From NCBI GenBank assembly GCA_003117195.1, contig BDSI01000091.1:292501-356500 (forward strand): DNA of 64,000 nucleotides. Direction: 5' to 3'. The translations under genes and the position numbers were made by a program. Origin of the DNA: Eudorina sp. 2006-703-Eu-15. Its lineage: Eukaryota; Chlorophyta; Chlorophyceae; Chlamydomonadales; Volvocaceae. Shown here piece by piece: positions 43,173 to 54,500 of this stretch. Position 1 is the first letter of the stretch, and each line of letters opens with the position of its first letter. Under the pieces are notes generated by a model. The model was not told the DNA's origin, ran no database searches, and worked only from the letters and a program-made list of their open reading frames with translations.

Positions 43173-43751
43173 TTCGCAACCTCGTTGCCGCAGAATTCGG
43201 CTGGATCGTAAATAAGATTTTCAATCTGCATCAAGTTTGCTATTTCAGTTTCACTAAGTCGAATTTCACATTTGCAGAAAAGGGTCACTATGACCCACCG
43301 ACCCAGTGTACGACTTCGTCGACTGCCCTTGCATCACGTGCTGTGCAACATAGACAGGGTTTGTATCTTGGAAACCTATCAGTTGTTGGCTCGTCTATCT
43401 GAAGATACTTTGTCTCGTTTCGGTGTCGGCACCTTAGTCGCCGAGACGTTGATTGAGCCGCTGCTTGCACTGAGCCGGTTCGTTCCATCCACAGCCGTCA
43501 TCTTTTGGTCCCGCTATTCTGTTGCAAGTCGCCTAAATCAAATACTGATATTGCAGCTGCGGTAGCAAGCGTGTCTGTGTGGTATCTCCGAAATGCAGCT
43601 CACAAAGACTCCTTCTGCCGTCGCCAGCAGGTGCGCTGACATGCTGGACACCCCTGACAGCAACTCATTACGTTCTGAGACTGCTTGGTTGCTTTAAACT
43701 ATCAGCTTTGGGGATCGTGCGCATTAGGTCTTCCGTCGTGCCCGAACACTG
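43173..43751. promoter_or_regulatory. Divergent promoter region of glutaredoxin-like gene and GLB1
   Basis: This 579-base interval separates the two start codons. It is AT-richer than the flanking exons. No specific regulatory motif was identified. Confidence 0.45.
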
Positions 43752-46295
43752 ATGTCCCCGCGACTATGGACCTGCAGGACGTCGCGGACGGCTCGTGTCG
43801 CGTTTGTCCGCGTCGCCTCTCCGCGCTGCCAACCAGCTCGTCTCGCGCGCCGCTCGAGCGTCTCTGTGCGAGCGGGTGAGAACGGGCTCTGGGACGCCGT
43901 ACGTACCTGGCGTGACTTCCGCGGCAAGCGTGCTCCCCTCTTCTCGGCGCGGCCTCCGAGCGATTAGCACACGCTCTGTTTTGCTTGGGCACAGCCGCTG
44001 TGCTGTAAGCTTTGCATCAGCAGGGAACATGCCTGAATTGCCGAGCGCTTCAGGCGGGCCCAGGCCGTGTACACGCGCGACTTCGGCTGCGGTCGGAGCC
44101 TGCAGCGACTGGCGTGGTCCGCGCCGGTGATCACACACACGCAGGCGCGATTGTTCGCTCTTAACACACCTTAACACGCAGGCGCATTGAGATGCGGCGC
44201 GCAAAGGAGCAGGGATGGGTACGAGGAATCACACGAAGGGGAGCCAGTTGCGTGGGTGCTATCGATTGGCCCATGGCTCCGTTAGTCCCCGCAGTCCTTC
44301 CTGGTGACGCATGGCGTGGGTGCGGGGCTGTTGAGTGTGCCACTTCCTGGGTGTGTTGAAGAGCTGCCCCAAGAGGAAAAGAACCGTTAGGGAGAGAGCT
44401 TGCTGCCCACCTGCCCGTCGAGGGGGCCATCCCAACGTCATGTTTCATGAAAACGGATATAGTCTAGATGATGCTGCGGCAGATGCCCTAGCACCAGAGT
44501 ACGATGTGCCAACCGCACCATGTCAGCTTCCCCTTCCGCGTCTAGACATGCCGGACAGCTCAGCCCGTCGGGCCTCCACAGCGCCCGGCGCTCCGCGTAG
44601 GGATTTGTTACCCTCCCGCAGGCGGCAGGCTCCCGCACTGAGGACAGGCTTTTTATTTGTAACCACCCTCCAGCCTCATTCACCCAACCAACCACGCCCC
44701 TCGCCCCCCCAACCCGCGCACCACTAGGGGAGGACAACGGCAACAGCCCCACCAAGCGCGCCACCTACAAGGAGCTCGAGGCCATCCAGTGCGACCTGAG
44801 CGCCTTCCCCGGGGTCAAGTTCTTCCGCGTTGAGGTGCGGCACTTCTCGCACCACTCGAAACCCTAGCCTTACACCTGCACCCCCACCCCCACCCACATC
44901 TGTGTCGCGGGAGGGGGTAAGGGGGGCCAGCAATAGCCGCCTGCAACTGAGCTGCGAAGGAGGTTGCTGATGCCGTTTGGGGCGCCAACGTTGGGGCAGG
45001 GGACAGGAGTTGGGACAGGAGCCATCCTGTCCCCACCTGGGGGGAGGAGGAGTTCTGCGCCAGGCCATGCCCACCACGCCCGGCGCTTGCATTGGCATTG
45101 GCCGCTACGGTATCCCCCCCCCTGCGCTGACCCGTGATGATCCCGTTCGCTTCCCGTCCTTTACCCCTGCCCCCCGGGCTGCATATGCGTGGGCTGTTCA
45201 CATCTCTTCGTCACACCCCCCTGCCTGCCTGCCTGCCTGCCTGCCTCTCCCCCGGGGCGCGCCGCCCCGCGATGCGCGCCCCCAGGCCATCTTCCGGCCC
45301 TGGCGCCTGCCCTTCGTGGTGGAGACGCTGGCCAAGTACGGCATCCGCGGCCTGACCAACACGCCGGTCAAGGGCGTTGGCGTGCAGGGCGGCAGCCGCG
45401 AGCGTTACGCGGGGACCGAGTTCGGGCCGTCCAACCTGGTGGACAAGGAGAAGCTCGACATCGTGGTTAGCAGGTGGGAGGTGTGAGGGTGGGAGGTGTG
45501 AGAATGGGAGGTGGGAGGGTGGGAGGTGGGAGGTGGGAGTATTGGATTCGTGTGAATACTGGATAGCGCGCCGCCTATCGGAGAGGCGGGTTTGCTGGGT
45601 GGCTGGGCTGCCGGGCTGCGTGGTGTTGGGAGAGCCTGCCGTGGGTGCCGCCCGCGGGCAGCCATGCCAGGCGGGAGCGCGGGTCATCGCGCGAGGCCCT
45701 CCCGGGTGCTCTGTGTGCCCCCACTCGGCCTGTCCGCGCTGATGACCCCGCCGCCTGCCTCTGCCCCTCTATCTCGCCCCTCTTCTCGCCGGGCTGCCGC
45801 AGCGGGAGACCTTCGCCACATCACCCAGACCTACACGGTTGCGTGTCAACTGCCCCCCTTCTATCTCCCCCCCGCAGGTCCCAGGTGGACACGGTGGTGC
45901 GGCTGGTGGCCGCCTCGGCCTTCACGGGAGAGATCGGAGATGGCAAGATCTTCGTACACCCGGTGGCGGAGGTGGTCCGCATGTGCGTGGGGCGTGGGGT
46001 GCGCGGACGGGGGCAGGGGGGGTCACAAACCAGGGCCAGAAGGAAGGGGTTGTGGGGTGGGGTGGCTCGTCCCCCTCCGGGTGGGGTCGCTTCTGCGCCC
46101 CAGTGGTTTTTACTGTCACGGCTGCCCCCCCCCAAAGTCGGACCCGCCCTGACGGCACCTAACACCCCCCTCCTCCCCGGGTTCGTGTGCCCGGAATCCC
46201 CCGTTGGATGGTGCAGTCGCACTGCGGAGACGGGCCTGGACGCCGAGAAGATGGAGGGCGGCATGGAGGACATGATGCGCAGCAAGAAGAAGTAA
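43752..46295 (+). CDS. GLB1: Plastid PII signal-transduction protein (~200 aa)
   Basis: Five exons: 43752-43875, 44728-44834, 45286-45473, 45878-45982 and 46217-46295. They sum to 603 bases in phase. The first exon is a typical transit peptide (Arg/Ser/Ala-rich, no acidic residues until exon 2), pointing to the chloroplast. The PII fold follows: [20 protein letters not shown], then a T-loop with RYAGTEF in place of the bacterial [25 protein letters not shown] is the B-loop signature for ATP and 2-oxoglutarate binding. The C-terminal extension ending in [16 protein letters not shown] corresponds to the glutamine-responsive Q-loop of green-algal PII. In this group PII binds and activates N-acetylglutamate kinase in arginine synthesis. 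All key segments are intact. Confidence 0.96.
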
Positions 46296-48571
46296 AAGAG
46301 ACCGAGAGGGAGGGAAGGGAGGGAGGGAGGGAAAGAGAGGGGGGAGGGGCAGGCGGCGCAGGCGGAGGCGGGGAGCCGCAGGGCGGTCAGGCAAGGGGGG
46401 GAGAGCAGTAATCGAGGGGGTACCCACAGGCAGGCTCGTGTGCTGTTCTGGGGGCCCCTCTGCTGCTGCAGCCGAACGCCTGCTGCTGCTGCTGCTGCTG
46501 CTAGTGTACAAGAGGGTGTTGGTTGTGGGTGGTGCCGGCTGCGTGTGGCCGGGTGCGTTGGTCAGATCTCCTGGACGACCCAATGGCCCGGGTGCGGAAG
46601 GCCGCCGCCCCTGTCGCCGCCGCCTGAGGGGCAGCGACAGAGCCATGGGTTGATGTTGGGGAGGGTTGCAGTGACCACCCGGGCCCGCTGCTGTACTGTG
46701 ACAGGTCGGCCAATCCGGGTCGAAACTCGACAGGGACTGGGTGTGTCCCTGCCAGGGTCATTTGGAGTCCGCCCGGCGGACCTGCGTGACTTGACAACAT
46801 CTGGGAGTGGCTCGGCTGTGGCCTGTGGATATCGGCTCGGTGGGACTTGGGTCGGGTCGAGGTGGGGAGGTCAGCTGCTCAGCGGCGGCACGGAGGCGCA
46901 GGCAGGCGCTCCGCTCTGGAACAGCCGCGGATACCGCAAGGGAGGGGGAGGGGGCTGAAACACGCTTCCGGCGAGGTAGGGATTAGGAGATGTGCGGGTG
47001 TGCAACCGGGCGGGTGCCTCGTAAGTGTGCCGTGTGACGTAAAAAAAATCCACGTTGCGAGCAGTGGCACGAGGCGTCTGGCACAATGTGGACGGCCATC
47101 ACATGGCGGGGCGCCCTGCTGCGGTGGGGAGCCGTCGCCGGGTGTCGTCGCCGCGTGTCGTCGTCGACGTCGTCGTCATCATCGTGTTTCCACACCGCCG
47201 CACAGCCGAATGGTGTGGTCTGGTGTTTGCTGTCAGATCGTCTCTTTAACCCCAACCTCGCGGCGGCACTTGCACGATGGTTGTCGGTGCACCAAAACCG
47301 GACAGTGAGACGAACCTCTTGAGTTGTGGGCGTGCACGACATCACGGATCGCCCCGCCCTTGTGGCGGGTGGCGGGAGGAGGGGATTGCTAGGGTGGAGG
47401 GGATTCTCCTGGCGTCTCTAAGCGGCGAAGTGCTTTCCGGCCGACCGATGTCGGGCTCGGTCGGGCGCCGTCCATCCGCCCACGACGCTCTCTCGACCCC
47501 ATTAGCACCTGGCCGCCGAGCCCCCTTCCCTCACCACCCCCCTTAGCTCTGGCCGCAGCACAGCTGTCTACCAACTTCCTATCCCCCACTTATGTCCATA
47601 ACGACAGCGAGACCGCAAAGGTGCACCAAACCGGTACCCCACCCACCCACCCACCCACGCACCCAACCGCCCACCCCCCCACCCACCCAACCCCCACGGC
47701 TCAGTTCTCTTGTATACACCGGCCCCGGCACCCAGGGCCCTGACGGCCCTGCATCGCCAGAGTACCCGAATGGGCTGGAGGCGGGCGGTACGGAGCGGTC
47801 AGTTCGCGAAACCACTCCAGGGACGGTAGCCTCACCCTGCTGTCGCTGCTGTGACTGCTGCTGTGCTGCGCCTACGGTACGTTCCGCAGCCACCCACAAG
47901 CCCACCCGTTGACCACCTAAACTAATCCACGTCGATTCCGCATTTCACATCAAATCACGTCACCACAGCAAAAAAGACAACCTTCGGCAGCTCCTCATGC
48001 GTTTGGGTAAGTGCGCGCATCGGCTTCACCTAGGTTCGCCCCGTGGGTCCGGGATGGGTCTTTGTGTGGCAGCGGGCAAGACGTGTGTGTGTGGCGGTGT
48101 CGGCGCCGGTGGGCACAGGAGCCCGGCGCCCTTTCGAATCCCGCCCACAGCCATCACCCACCCAGTCATCACCCCCAGTCAAGGTCAGGCCAACCCCACT
48201 TCCTTCGCATGGGCACCTGTTGAAAGAGCCCCACCCCGCTCCCGCGGCCGTATCTAGGGGTCGCATACATGCACACAAACAAATTCGCACCCTCTGCTTG
48301 CTGGCCGCCGCCCTGGAGCCCCCATGCATTCCCCTGCCCTGCCCCGTCTCTGCACCGCCTCAAGATCCTCCCCGACCCCGACCCTAGATCTGCCTGCCTG
48401 CACACCAACAGAATCGCCTCGCCGCGCCCCGCCACCACCCACTGCAAAGCTACCTCCGCTCATCCGGCCGGTGGCGGCGGCGCAAGTACCCGCGTCCGCC
48501 CACCAGAGCCGGCTATTACCTCGTTTCCTCCTCCTCCTGGAGAGCTGTCCTACTACCTGGAACGCCGCACT
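46296..48571. other. Convergent spacer between GLB1 and the 48572-55933 gene
   Basis: It should contain both 3' untranslated regions. A GGGA run (46308-46335), CTG runs near 46440-46502 and a CCCA run (47638-47690) are present. No exon chain was supported. A minus-strand open stretch at 47730-47880 has weak coding character and might be an extra 3' exon of the minus-strand gene. Confidence 0.5.
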
Positions 48572-51500
48572 TTACACCCGCAACGGCAGGCCCGCCCTCA
48601 GGCCGCCCCTCTCCACTCGCTGCACCAGTCGGTCCGCGCAACGCCTGGCCACCGCCACACAGTCCGGCCCCTCCGCCTCCTCACCGCCCCCGCCACCACC
48701 ACTGCCTCCGCCGCCGCCACTGCCCCGGTCGCCCTGCAGCCGTTCCGCCACCCGCCGGTACAGCGCCGCCACCTCCGTCGCCTCCGCCTCCCACTCACCC
48801 GCCCCGTCCACTCCCTCCCCCTTCCCCTCGCCCTCGCCGTCGACATCCATGTCGGCGGCGTCCTCGCCGCCGCCGCCGCCGCCACCGGCGGCGCTGCCGC
48901 CTCGCCCCGCCGCCGCCGCCGCTGCCAGCAACCGCAGCTCCTGCTGCGCCTGCTGGAGCGCCGCCGCGGTGAGCACCGTGACCAACAGCGCCAGACCGGC
49001 CCTGTTGGGCAGGCTGTTGAAGTGCAGGGCCTGGGCGGCCCACGTCCAGTTGTTGCGGCCACCGGAGCCGTCCAGCAGGTACTGCAGCACCTCGGAGGCA
49101 CGGATCTGCAGGCCGTGTGGCGGGGGGGGGGGCGGCGCCGAGGTAAGAGAGATGGCGCGGCGGGGCGGGGGGCGTACGAGAGGGGTATGTGGCGTTGGCG
49201 TTGGAGAATGCCAAAGGCTTTCTCCTGACCAAAAGGCACGGTAATCCGTTGTCGTTTGTGAAAGTAACACCAACACGCGAAACCGGTGATTGATCAAACA
49301 TGGACGGAGAGAGAGGGTTCCTGACCAGTTGAAGCACGAACGTTGCTCTGGGGCGGCCACCCCTTACCCCAGCCGCGCACCCGCACCTTGGGCGGTACGT
49401 CCACTCCGTGGTCCGAGTAGTGGTCGGCGATCTGACGCAGGCCGTCGCTGAGCGGCGTCCCCACGTCCACACGCCTGGGCCAGGGAGGGAGGGGGCAGGG
49501 TGGGAGGGAGGGGACAGGGGGGGAGGGAGGGGACAGGGGGGAGGGAGGCGACAGGGGGGGAGGGAGGCGACAGGGGGGGAGGGAGGGGACTGGGACGGGA
49601 CTGACGGCAGGCGAGACGGTACAAGGGCATGCATGCATGCATGCAGGTAAGGCAGGGCAGGCAGGGCAGACGAGGTCAGGCTGGGTAAAGGAGGGCTGTC
49701 GGCGGGAGTGGTGGCCAGGTGGCCAGGTGGGGCCGGGAGGAAAAAAAGAAAGAAACCGGGGCCGGGGGTTGAGGTTTCTCGTCGTCGGTTGGGTCACCTA
49801 ACCAACCGCGCAAACCGAGGTCCGACCCCTAAAAGCCAACCAGCGACCGAACCCATCGAAGAAAGACGTCACGCCCGTCCACCGTCACGCCCACCGTACC
49901 GTCATCCACGGAGGTGACTCGAGTACTCCGGAGCTGATCGAGATGAGGCATACATACGGAAGCGTCCAGCGCGCGAGCCAGGGCAGCAAGCGCGCGGACA
50001 TGGGCAGCCGGGTGCTGCCCCTGCGCAGGTGGTGCAAGTACACACGGGTGCCGGCACCGGAACACCCCCCCCCCCTTTGGCTCCCGCTGCCCCCCTGGAC
50101 CTTTGCGCGGGCAGCAGCAGCAGCGCCGTATCAGTACCGGTACGTCCACCAGGTAGTTCCTACATCGCCCCCACCCACCCGCCCACCCGAGGCACCCACC
50201 CACCTCGACGCGGCGTCCGCCGTCATGTGGACCAGCAGCCGCACTGTGGCGGCGGGGGGCAGTGCCCCCAGCAGCACCTGCGGGCAGAGCCCCCGAGAGA
50301 AACGAACCAACCTGTGGGCGGGCACTGGACTGAACTGAACCGAACAGGGCTGGAATGAACCTGTGCTGACCGCCAGCGCAAGGGTCTGCGGTTGTTAAGG
50401 GTGGACGGTTCGGAGGGAGGGGAGGGGGCAAGCTACCCAGCGCCCTTAAGCGGTCCTCCCAACTCACGGCCAGGTTCTCCGGGTCCTTGTACGGCAGCTC
50501 CTTGGTGATGGCCTTGGACAGCACCAGCTCCATCCGGACCAGGTCGTTACTGCCCCCCGGCGGGGCGGGGCGGGAAGGGGTGGGCGGGAACAGGGGGGGG
50601 AGGGCGGGAAGAGGGGGAAGGAGGGTGCATACGATTTCGCTGTCTAGGGTGGAGAACCCGTTGACATGCGGGATCAAACACATGTCGTGCGACAGGCTTG
50701 TGGATATGGAATAGCGTTCAAGGGAAGACCTTGGGGGTGAAAATTCGGTGGAAAAAAGTCGCGCAATGCTTCTCAGTACCGGTACGATGCTACTGCAACA
50801 CCCTTCCGCCCGCCTGGCCGCCCGCCCCGTACATCTCGTCCAAGCAGATTCGAGCAGCGCCACCCAGGCCCCACTCGACCCGACCTACTCTCGGCCGTGC
50901 GTGCCCTGTCGTACATAGAACAGCATGCTGTCCAGCGCGCCGTACACGTCGCACAGCATGCCCAGCAGCGCCGCCGCCACCTCCCCGACCTCCGCGGCGC
51001 TGATCAGGTGCTGCGGCTCCTCCGCGCTGCCGGCGGCGGCGGCGGCGGCGGCCTGGCGCTCCGCGCTGGGCGAGGCCGCGGAGGGCCCCTCCGCTCCGGC
51101 CGCGTTCGGCAGCCGGGCCTCGTAGCCGTGTCCGTGTCGGATCGCCATGTGGGCGCAGGCGACGGTGGCCGCCAGCTGCCGGATGAGCAGCGGCTTGGAG
51201 TTGCTGCCGTCAGCCCAGTTGAAAAACGTCTGAGGGTTGGGGTTTGGGTACCCGGAGGCAGCGCGGGGCAACGAAAGTACGGGGTACCGGTACGGGGGGC
51301 CGAGGGCGCAGTGCCAGGACAGAGCTTATCCCGGCGCAATCAAGTCCGCCCTCCTCCCACCTCGCGCCCCCCAACCGGGCCCCATCCTCGGGGCCCCTCT
51401 CCGCGCCACCCCACCCACAAGGCGTCCGTGGCCCTCCCCGACTGCATCCTGGAGCCCCTCACCTCAAAACAATCAAACCCCAACTTACCCTCGACCCCAA

Positions 51501-54500
51501 CTCTAACCCAAACCCACCCCCAGCCCCCCACACGCCCCGCCCCCACCTGCATCAGTCGGTACACCAGGCTGTTCTCCAGGTAGCTGGTCCGCCCCTCCCG
51601 GAAGCCCCGCCGCCGCGTCAGCTCCATCCGCGGCTCCAAGTCCATCTGCGACCCACGGGTCGGCCGCATGGGATGGGTGCCGTACGCACTGGCAACGACG
51701 GTGCCGCGGAGGCCGCGTGTACCCCAATGGCCACCAGCGCTCGGACGGGTTTGTGTCCGCCCCGCCACCCGTGGCAGGCGCCGCGGTGTTAGTTGTTCCA
51801 TGGGTGAACCTACCACCGCCCCCGGGGCGCCACCTGCCCAAGCAGGGACGGCCCCGGCCCCGGCCCGGACCTCGACCCCGACCCCTGACCCCGACCCCTG
51901 ACCCCGACCACAACCCCGGCCTCCGCCGCCGCCGCCGCCGTGCCCACGCACCTGCAGCAGCTTGACCCAGTACTTGAGCAGCAGGATCTCGCCCACGTCG
52001 CCATCTTCGGGTGCGCCTGCGTGGACGGATGGGCGTAGAGCGGGGGTAGGCCAGCGAGGGAGCTGAGGCACCACAGTCAGGTGAGGGATGAGATGCCGTG
52101 ATGGGAGGGTTGGCTGACGGCGGCGGACCTCACGGCCCGCACCAACGGGCGGCAGCAGGTGAGGGATTGGATTGCTGGCGGGCGGGCGGGTGATTTGCGC
52201 GCGCGAAAGCTGAGCGGTCTCGCCACCACGCGGCGAGGAGTTTCTCGCTGGGGGCCGCCGGGCTGCCTAGAGTTCCCTTCCTCACCTGTGTTCCCGCACG
52301 GCCGCGTGCCGACAGACCGACGGACAGACCGACCGACCGACAGACAGACCGACAGACACAGAGATGGAGGACTCGGCTGCGCTGCTGAAGGAAGTTCGCA
52401 TGGCTATGTCACCCCGGGGGACAGCCCTCTCTCTCCCTCTCAGGGCGTCCCGCCAGAGATGCCGTGAAAAAGGAGTTCCGTGGGTTGGCCCCGAAGCCGC
52501 CGGCTTACCTACGAACCCACCTATGCACCTGGCTCCCACCTCCCAGGGTGCAGGCACGCGCAGGCAAGCGCCCCCCCCTGGTCTGCCGTCCCCTGGCCTG
52601 CCTGCGTGGTCTGCAGGCGAGCCGCCCTGCCTCTACCCTCCTACCCCACCTTGCGCGGGCGGCAACTTGGTCCCGCACGCCTCCTCCGCCGCCCTCGCCG
52701 CGAAGTTGTGCGCCGAGCCCACCAGCGCCATAAGGCCCCCGGCCTCCCGCAGGCTGTGCAGTCGGGGCTTATCCCGGTGCAGGTCGGACAGCCAGGGGCT
52801 GGCGGGGTGACGAGGCAGGCGCGGGGGCCCCGGGGGGAGGGGGGGGTCGAGGTCAGAGGTCAGTGAGGGGCAATGACAAAACAGGCCAGGCCAGACGATG
52901 GGGCCCAGGGACGAAGCGCATGGCTGCAACATGGGGGGCCTGCGGCACCCCCCTTCCCGCCGGGGTGACGGGTGGCCTGGGCGAGAGCCCCCGACCCCAA
53001 AACACATCGCAGCCCCCGACCCCGACCCCGGCACCCGAAACACGCAGCCGCGCCTCACCAGCCGACGGGCGCCCAAAGGTTGCCGTTGACCATGAGCTCC
53101 TCACCTTGAAGGGGAGGGGGGGCATCAGGAGAGGCAGACACACGCGTGTGCATATTTGGAACCCGCGCGTCAGTCACCACGTCAGCAATATGGAAGCCGC
53201 GAAAGCGGTGGCGCCCCTCCCTGGGCCGATCCATCAGCAGCGATGCCCAGCAGCTGCTTGGCCCGCGCAGGGCCGCCCCGCGGCCTCTCCGCGCTGCTGC
53301 TGGCACCCAAAGCGAACTCACAGGAGCGCGCCGCGGCAGATGGATTCGGTCGGTCGGGACTCGGGTCGGGACTCGGGTCCTCCTTGTAAGTAACTATAGA
53401 TGGATTGTCGGCCTTCATGCGACATGTGGTCAGTGGCAAACCTGCCCCCACACGTGGCGCCTCTAGGGGTGCGACTCTCACGCGGCGAGCGGCATCTGGG
53501 ATCTGTCTCCCGCGTCGCGTCGCGTCGCCAACGCCATGATGAGATTCGCAGATCCGACGCGGGACCCCCCCCCCTTGCATCCGGCGCCACCCCGCAGCCC
53601 GCACCCGCTCACCCTCCAGCTTGGCCGGCGGATGCCACTCCAGCAGCTGCAGCAGCGTCCTGCGCCATCAGCCCCCATGCAGGTGGGACAGGGAGGTATA
53701 GGAAATTGGTAGACAATATCAAACTGCGCTGCTGCCAGAGCGACAGAGAGCGACAGGGACAGGGAGGTGCTCTCCAGGGACATCGTTCCCCGGGGGCGCG
53801 GGCGTGGTCCCTACATTTTGAACAGCATCAGGTCCCTACCTTTCGAACCCATACATGTACATGTAGCTACACACGCATACGCGTTCCCTGGGCACACCAA
53901 CGGCACCTACAAGTCACGCGACCAAACACTTTGCCCTCCTGCACCGATCAGGACCCCCCCACACACACCCGCACGCGCGGCCCACCCCCCCAAACCCGCA
54001 CGCGCGGCCCACCCCCCCCCCACCCGCACGCCCGGCCCACCCCCGCACACCTGTACGCGCGGCCCACCCCCCCAAACCCGCACGCGCGGCCCACCCCCAC
54101 CCGCACGCCCGGCCCACCCCCGCCCACCTGTACGCGCGGTCCGGCACGGAGCTCCCGCCGTGCGCCTCCAAGTTGAGCACCATATGCATCAGGACCTCCT
54201 GGAGCACCCTGGCACAGGGAGGGGCGAGGGGGGGGGGTATAGGAAATTGATAAACAAATTTATACTGTGTTGCTGCTGCCAGAGCGAATGTCCCATAGAG
54301 ACTCGACTGGGGGCGGGGGGGGCAGGAGCCGCAGGACGGGAAACCGAGGACCAGCAGGGGATGTAGGGAACCGAAGAGGATGGGGCAGCGGGAGCCGAGG
54401 AGCAGGGCGAGGATACAGACGAGGGGGAGGAGGACGGCCGCATGGGAGGAGGACGAGGGCGGCAAGGGGGAGGGCTGAGCGCACGCGTAGCAGCTGGTGG

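Noticed and set aside
53914..54465. 184-codon minus-strand ORF as an extended exon reaching the exon at 54208
   Set aside because: It would include copy 3 of the dispersed element and a pyrimidine-rich acceptor tract, so intronic read-through is more likely, though a missing exon in this interval is still needed.
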